64,000 nucleotides of DNA, taken from contig JAYODW010000014.1 in the NCBI GenBank assembly GCA_038116745.1, positions 1 to 64,000 of the forward strand, read 5' to 3'. A model generated the notes under the pieces. That model made no database searches and was not told the origin of the DNA. It saw nothing but the letters and a program-made list of their open reading frames with translations. The translations under genes were made by a program, and so were the position numbers. This stretch comes from JAYODW01 sp038116745. GTDB taxonomy: Bacteria > Pseudomonadota > Gammaproteobacteria > Ga0077536. How positions within the stretch are numbered: the first letter of the stretch is position 1; the number at the start of each line of letters is the position of its first letter. Positions 60,024 to 64,000 of the stretch are shown here, piece after piece.

Positions 60024-61319
60024 ATGTCAGGACCCAAGTCGCTCGGCTTCGAAACACTCGCCCTTCATGCAGGGCAGCAACCCGACCCCACTACCGGCGC
60101 CCGGGCTCAGCCCATCTATCAGACGGTTTCCTTTGTGTTTGGCAACAGCGATGAAGCCGCTTCGCGCTTCGATATTGCCCGCTCCGGCTACGTGTACTCG
60201 CGCATTGGCAATCCCACGGTGGCTGCGCTCGAAGAGCGGCTGGCCATGCTGGAGGGCGGCGTGGGGGCGGTCGCTACGGCGAGCGGTATGGCCGCGATTC
60301 ACCTCGCGATCGCAACGCTTGCCGGTGCAGGGAGCCATATCGTTGCCTCGCGCGCGCTGTACGGCGGCACGCATAACCTGCTCAGCTATACCTTGCCGCG
60401 TTTCGGGATCGAGACCAGCTTTGTAGACCCACGCGAGCCGGCAGCGTTCGCGGCTGCGGTGCGACCTGAGACCGTGATGATTTTTGCGGAGACTGTGGGC
60501 AATCCGCGCTGCGAAGTGCTCGATGTGCCGGCAGTTGCAGGGGTTGCCCACGCAGCCGGAGTGCCGCTGGTCATCGATGCGACGCTGACTACCCCCTGCC
60601 TTATGCAGCCGCTGTCTTTGGGCGCCGATCTGGTGGTCCACTCGTTGACCAAATTCATCGGTGGTCATGGAGTTGCCCTTGGGGGGGCCGTGGTCGATGG
60701 AGGACGCTTCGACTGGATGCAGTCCCGAGCGCGATTTCCAACCCTGTGCGAGCCCTATGAGGGCTTTCACGGACTCAATTTTGCCGAGGAGTTCGGCCCA
60801 CAGGCGTTCATCATCCGCGCCCGGCGCGAGGGTCTGCGTGACTTCGGCGCGGCGCTGCCAGCGACCAGCGCCTTCCAATTGATGCAGGGCCTTGAAACTC
60901 TGCCGTTACGCATGCCGCGGCATGTTGCCAACGCGCAGGCCGTCGCCGAGTTTCTGGCCGCGCACGACGCGGTTGAGCAGGTGACCTACCCCGGTCTTCC
61001 CGATCACCCGGACCACGAACTGGCGCAGCGCCTGCTGCCGCAGGGTGTGGGGGCAGTGTTCAGTTTTGAGATCAAGGGCGGCCGTGAGGCCGGGCGCCGG
61101 CTGATCGAGAGTCTCAGCGTGTTTTCTCACCTGGCCAATGTCGGTGATGCAAAGTCTCTGGTGATTCATCCGGCCAGTACGACGCACAGCCGTATGGATG
61201 AAGCAGCGCTGGCGGCGGCAGGTATATCGCCCGGGCTGGTGCGACTGTCGGTAGGCCTCGAGACGCCTGCTGACCTTATTGACGATCTCGCTCGCGGTCT
61301 TTACCGCTCGCAGAAATAG
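60024..61319 (+). CDS. metY: O-acetylhomoserine sulfhydrylase-like PLP enzyme (MetY family)
   Basis: 431 aa from ATG 60024. PLP-binding Lys in HSLTKFIGGHGVALGG; substrate motifs YSRIGNPTVAALEERLA and HPASTTHSRMDEAALAAAGI match the Met/Cys gamma-synthase family, and length fits O-acetylhomoserine sulfhydrylases. It would make homocysteine from O-acetylhomoserine and sulfide. It is 9 bp before the hydrolase gene; no other methionine genes adjacent. Confidence 0.92.
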   Translation: MSGPKSLGFETLALHAGQQPDPTTGARAQPIYQTVSFVFGNSDEAASRFDIARSGYVYSRIGNPTVAALEERLAMLEGGVGAVATASGMAAIHLAIATLAGAGSHIVASRALYGGTHNLLSYTLPRFGIETSFVDPREPAAFAAAVRPETVMIFAETVGNPRCEVLDVPAVAGVAHAAGVPLVIDATLTTPCLMQPLSLGADLVVHSLTKFIGGHGVALGGAVVDGGRFDWMQSRARFPTLCEPYEGFHGLNFAEEFGPQAFIIRARREGLRDFGAALPATSAFQLMQGLETLPLRMPRHVANAQAVAEFLAAHDAVEQVTYPGLPDHPDHELAQRLLPQGVGAVFSFEIKGGREAGRRLIESLSVFSHLANVGDAKSLVIHPASTTHSRMDEAALAAAGISPGLVRLSVGLETPADLIDDLARGLYRSQK

Positions 61320-61328
61320 GAGCGCGCG

Positions 61329-62117
61329 ATGTACATCGACATTGACGGTGAACGGATCTATGCCGCCGGACGGCTGAACGCGGATAACGCGTCACCTCCT
61401 GTGGTTCTGGTGCACGGAGCGGCCATGGATCACACCGTCTGGGTGTATCACACCCGCTATTTTCTGCATGCCGGGCACAACGTGCTGGCCATCGACCTGC
61501 CCGGTCACGGACTCTCAGGTGGCGAGCCGCGTCGGAGTATCGAGGACATGGCCAGCTGGCTCGGTGACTGCCTCGATACACTCGGCGTCGGGGCGGTTGC
61601 GCTGGCGGGACACAGCATGGGCGCGCTGGTCGCGCTTGAGCTGGCGTCAAGGCTGGGAACCCGGGTCAGTCGTCTGGCGCTCCTCGGTGCGGCGGTACCG
61701 ATGGCGGTCAGCCCCGAGCTGCTTGCCGAAGCAGAGCAGGACAGCGTCACGGCGCGCGACATGATGGTTATCTGGGGGCATGGCGGTGCGGCCCAGATCG
61801 GTGGCAACGCAGTGGCCGGAATTGCCATCATCAACAGCGCTCTGCGTCTGCTCGAGCGCGCCCGTCGCGGCGTCCTGTTCGCGGATCTGAGCGCCTGCAA
61901 TGACTATGTCGCGGGAATGCAGGCGGCAGCGGCGGTCAGCGCGTCGACGACCCTGATCTGCGGTCAGGAGGATCGCATGACCCCGCTGAAAGCGGCACGC
62001 GGCCTGGCAGAAGGCATGCCAGCCGCGCGCATCGAGCTGATCCCTGGCTGCGGCCACATCATGATGGGGGAGCGACCCGAGGCAACGCATCGCCATCTGG
62101 TGACGGCTCTCCTTTGA
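61329..62117 (+). CDS. Alpha/beta hydrolase
   Basis: 262 aa. Oxyanion HGAAMDH, nucleophile elbow GHSMGAL with Ser, Asp in CGQEDRMTP and His in GCGHIMMGE: full catalytic triad in the usual order. Cytoplasmic. Ninth base after MetY stop is its start, so they are co-expressed; homoserine acyl transfer chemistry is conceivable but MetX sequences differ. Confidence 0.9.
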   Translation: MYIDIDGERIYAAGRLNADNASPPVVLVHGAAMDHTVWVYHTRYFLHAGHNVLAIDLPGHGLSGGEPRRSIEDMASWLGDCLDTLGVGAVALAGHSMGALVALELASRLGTRVSRLALLGAAVPMAVSPELLAEAEQDSVTARDMMVIWGHGGAAQIGGNAVAGIAIINSALRLLERARRGVLFADLSACNDYVAGMQAAAAVSASTTLICGQEDRMTPLKAARGLAEGMPAARIELIPGCGHIMMGERPEATHRHLVTALL

Positions 62118-63379
62118 AGCCAGCGGTCGGAATCCGCTCAGCGCTTGAGGCTGCGCCGAACGCGCCGGGGACGGCGATCGATTTTTTTCACGCTGGACTG
62201 ATCCTGCTCTCGGTTGCTCTCCTGGCGGGGGACAACCTGGTGCATTACCCCATAGCTCTGATGGCCCTTCTGGGCCTGATCGCACTGCTCAGACAACCCG
62301 CGCGGCTGCTGGACGTCGATGCGCGCGCGCTGTTCATCCTGTTTGGTGCCCTCTGGCTGCCGATGCTGTTCGCGACACTGGACGCTGCGGCGCCGTCTCA
62401 CAGCCGCGCAACAACTGCGCTCTACACTCACTTTCTGCTTGCGGCCTGGTATCTGATGAACGTCTGTTCCAGGCCGAGGGTTGCTCGCATGGTGGCGCAG
62501 GGCACCGCCGTACTGGTGCTCTTCGCGGGTTGCGACGCGGCGCTGCAGTTCCTCATCGGTCGCGACCTCTTCGGCTATCCCTACGATGGCGGAATACTGA
62601 AAGGCGTGTTTTATCCCAAGCAACGCCTCGCGCTGTTGCTGGCGGTCCTGGCGCCGCTTTATCTGGATCAGCTGAGGCGCTGGCGCTGCCCACCCGCTCT
62701 GGCCCTGGTCGTCCACGCCACCATGTTGCTGGTGATCCTCCTTGCGGCGAAACGAGCAGCGTGGCTGATGCTCCTGCCCGCGCTGTTCGCCTATCTGCTG
62801 TTATGGCGTGCGCGTCAGCAGTCGGCTTTGCCTTGGGCTTATCTGATCTGTGTGCTGGGCGTGCTGTTTATCCTGGTCGTCGGCTCAGCGCAGCACCCGG
62901 TCGTGCAGAATCGCTTCGAGAGTGTGTCCGGTCTGGTCAGTGGTGATCCAGCTCGCTTTGATGCTGCCAGCGGATACCGGCTCTCGTTGTGGCGCAGCGG
63001 TGTGGCCATGTTTGAGCAGCACTGGGTCAACGGCATTGGTCCCCGTGGCTTCCGACATGCCTACTCTGAGTACGCGGCGGCAGACGATTTCTGGATGCGG
63101 GACGGCCGCAGCGGCCAGACTCATCCGCACCTGCTTCTGCTCGAGGTTGCCTGTGAAACCGGTCTCCTGGGTCTCTGTGGCCTGGGACTGTTCTATCTGG
63201 TTCTGTGGCGCCTGATATGGCGTTCGCGCACTGCAGGCGGTGCGGCGCTATGGCTGCTTTGCGCCGGGGTGGCAAGCCTGCCCTGGAATGCGCACTTGGC
63301 TTTCTATGGCTCTTACTGGGCGAGCGTGGTCTGGTTGCTGGTGGGGACAGGTCTCGGCGCCTTGCGTGCCCGCAGCTGA
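62114..63379 (+). CDS. O-antigen ligase / Wzy-C-type membrane protein
   Basis: 421 aa if the TTG at 62114 overlapping the hydrolase stop is the start; that start is uncertain. Ten to twelve membrane helices. Wzy_C ligase core: ASGYRLSLWRSGVAMFEQHW, VNGIGPRGFRHAYSEYA and THPHLLLLEVACETGLLGL, with a periplasmic His and Arg typical of WaaL/PglL ligases. It would join O-antigen or another glycan to lipid A or protein in the periplasm. Its operon with MetY and a hydrolase is unexpected. Confidence 0.85.
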   Translation: MKPAVGIRSALEAAPNAPGTAIDFFHAGLILLSVALLAGDNLVHYPIALMALLGLIALLRQPARLLDVDARALFILFGALWLPMLFATLDAAAPSHSRATTALYTHFLLAAWYLMNVCSRPRVARMVAQGTAVLVLFAGCDAALQFLIGRDLFGYPYDGGILKGVFYPKQRLALLLAVLAPLYLDQLRRWRCPPALALVVHATMLLVILLAAKRAAWLMLLPALFAYLLLWRARQQSALPWAYLICVLGVLFILVVGSAQHPVVQNRFESVSGLVSGDPARFDAASGYRLSLWRSGVAMFEQHWVNGIGPRGFRHAYSEYAAADDFWMRDGRSGQTHPHLLLLEVACETGLLGLCGLGLFYLVLWRLIWRSRTAGGAALWLLCAGVASLPWNAHLAFYGSYWASVVWLLVGTGLGALRARS

Positions 63380-63383
63380 GTTT

Positions 63384-64000
63384 TTAACGCCGACGCCGCG
63401 CCCGACGTGCTTTAAGCGTTGTGCGCTCCTCGGCGAAGCGGATCTTGTCATCCTGCCGGCGAGGCCTGACGCAGCCCCAGTCGAGCTCCTCGTCCTGCGT
63501 ATAGCGCTTGCCGAGCTGCCAGGCGATCTGCGCGCGTCCCAGCTCGAGACCCAGGTAGAAGGCGTGCGGTGCGTCGTCATCAACGTTGAGCCCCGGATAG
63601 AGGTCGTAGGGATCTTCCGCTAGCTGATGGCCGTCACGGTTGTACACGTGCAGCCCGCTGCTGCTGACCTGAATGCGGAAGTTGGCGTCCTTCACTTCTT
63701 TCGCGGATTCAGCGATCTCTTCCGGACTGTAGGGAAAGGGATGTCGGTCATGCAGCGCTAGCAGGGACTCGTCCAGATGACGCGGCGACGAATTGTCCTC
63801 GCGCGCCGCGAACATCACGCGGCGTATGCGATCGATCTCACGCACGACGCTGCGGCAGTGCGCTGATACCTGGGTGGTGAGCACAGCGCGGATCCCCAGC
63901 TCTGAAACCACGCCCATGAGCAGGGTATTCAGCCCCAGACTGTCGCAGTGGGTGAGTTCCGAGAGATTGCCGACCCCCATCAGGATGTCGATATCCGCAT
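63384..64000 (-). CDS. DUF6513/dihydropteroate-synthase-like protein (tetrahydromethanopterin-type), 5' end beyond window
   Basis: About 205 codons of the C-terminal part are visible; the frame stays open to 64000 and the upstream residues ADIDILMGVGNLSELTH fit the interior of the family, so ATG 63980 is not the start. Landmarks: LGIRAVLTTQVSAHCRS and HAFYLGLELGRAQIAW, with a terminal Arg-rich tail. Family members are found with H4MPT-linked C1 genes and resemble dihydropteroate synthase. Suggests the organism may carry a methanopterin formaldehyde route. Convergent with the O-antigen ligase gene, 4 bp between stops. Confidence 0.75.
   Translation of the reverse strand, partial: ADIDILMGVGNLSELTHCDSLGLNTLLMGVVSELGIRAVLTTQVSAHCRSVVREIDRIRRVMFAAREDNSSPRHLDESLLALHDRHPFPYSPEEIAESAKEVKDANFRIQVSSSGLHVYNRDGHQLAEDPYDLYPGLNVDDDAPHAFYLGLELGRAQIAWQLGKRYTQDEELDWGCVRPRRQDDKIRFAEERTTLKARRARRRR

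Noticed and set aside
1..64000. CRISPR arrays, tRNA, rRNA, integrases or insertion sequences
   Set aside because: No direct-repeat arrays with spacers, clover-leaf genes, rRNA blocks or transposase motifs were recognised by eye.

Overview
The window is high-GC, almost fully coding DNA on both strands. It looks like a chromosomal contig from an environmental gammaproteobacterium-like organism. The taxonomic guess rests on protein style only: an O-antigen ligase, a TolQ-type channel, a gammaproteobacterial-looking cheA/cheY, AMIN and OmpA-like envelope proteins. I could not confirm it. Two 100-N runs (19304-19403 and 23493-23592) show a draft or metagenome assembly. No rRNA, tRNA, insertion sequence, phage gene or CRISPR array was recognised.

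Layout. 1-5992 (minus): chemotaxis operon cheY, cheA, then a soluble chemoreceptor with an N-terminal globin domain and five PAS domains, running off the left edge. 6442-11142 (plus): MetE-like zinc methyltransferase, DUF485 plus acetate-type symporter, PEBP protein, secreted cyclase. 11162-14261 (minus): membrane protein, linalool-dehydratase/isomerase-like protein and partner. 14396-18154 (plus): translationally coupled NTF2-like, GNAT and nitrilase genes, then a FemAB-like GNAT and a GFA protein. 18203-26895 (minus): a lipid/acyl-CoA cluster of EthD, APH-like kinase, enoyl-CoA hydratase, acyl-CoA dehydrogenase, flavin reductase, flippase-like protein and an ACP-FAAL-PlsC trifunctional protein. 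27020-30815 (plus): an AhpD-like selenoprotein with in-frame UGA and SECIS-like hairpin, NYN-LOTUS protein, EthD protein, AMIN/beta-barrel protein. 30856-32773 (minus): HAD, DUF6498, Lrp/AsnC. 32945-42844 (mostly plus): leuA with a strong terminator, a second MetE-like gene, then ABM, SDR and three luciferase-like monooxygenases and a SAM methyltransferase.

43075-46380: a split PEP-synthase-like enzyme whose ATP-grasp subunit carries a cyclic-nucleotide-binding domain, flanked by an intact methyltransferase 3' end and a decayed copy of it. 46419-56119 (minus): a LuxR-type regulator and an eight-gene envelope cluster (lipoprotein, TPR, PEGA-SUMF, small secreted protein, TolQ/MotA-like channel, Hsp70/FHA-like protein, two VWA proteins with a TolR-like transmembrane Asp). 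56228-58786 (minus): CWC protein, thioesterase, ketoacyl synthase, divergent across a palindromic operator from an AraC-type regulator (58902). 60024-63379 (plus): MetY, alpha/beta hydrolase, O-antigen ligase. 63384-64000 (minus): 3' end of a DUF6513/dihydropteroate-synthase-like gene of the tetrahydromethanopterin type.

The best candidates for something new are the proton-channel/VWA/PEGA cluster (47225-56119), the cNMP-domain split phosphotransferase (43075-45965), the globin-PAS5 chemoreceptor (1-3386) and the CxxU selenoprotein (27020-27592).
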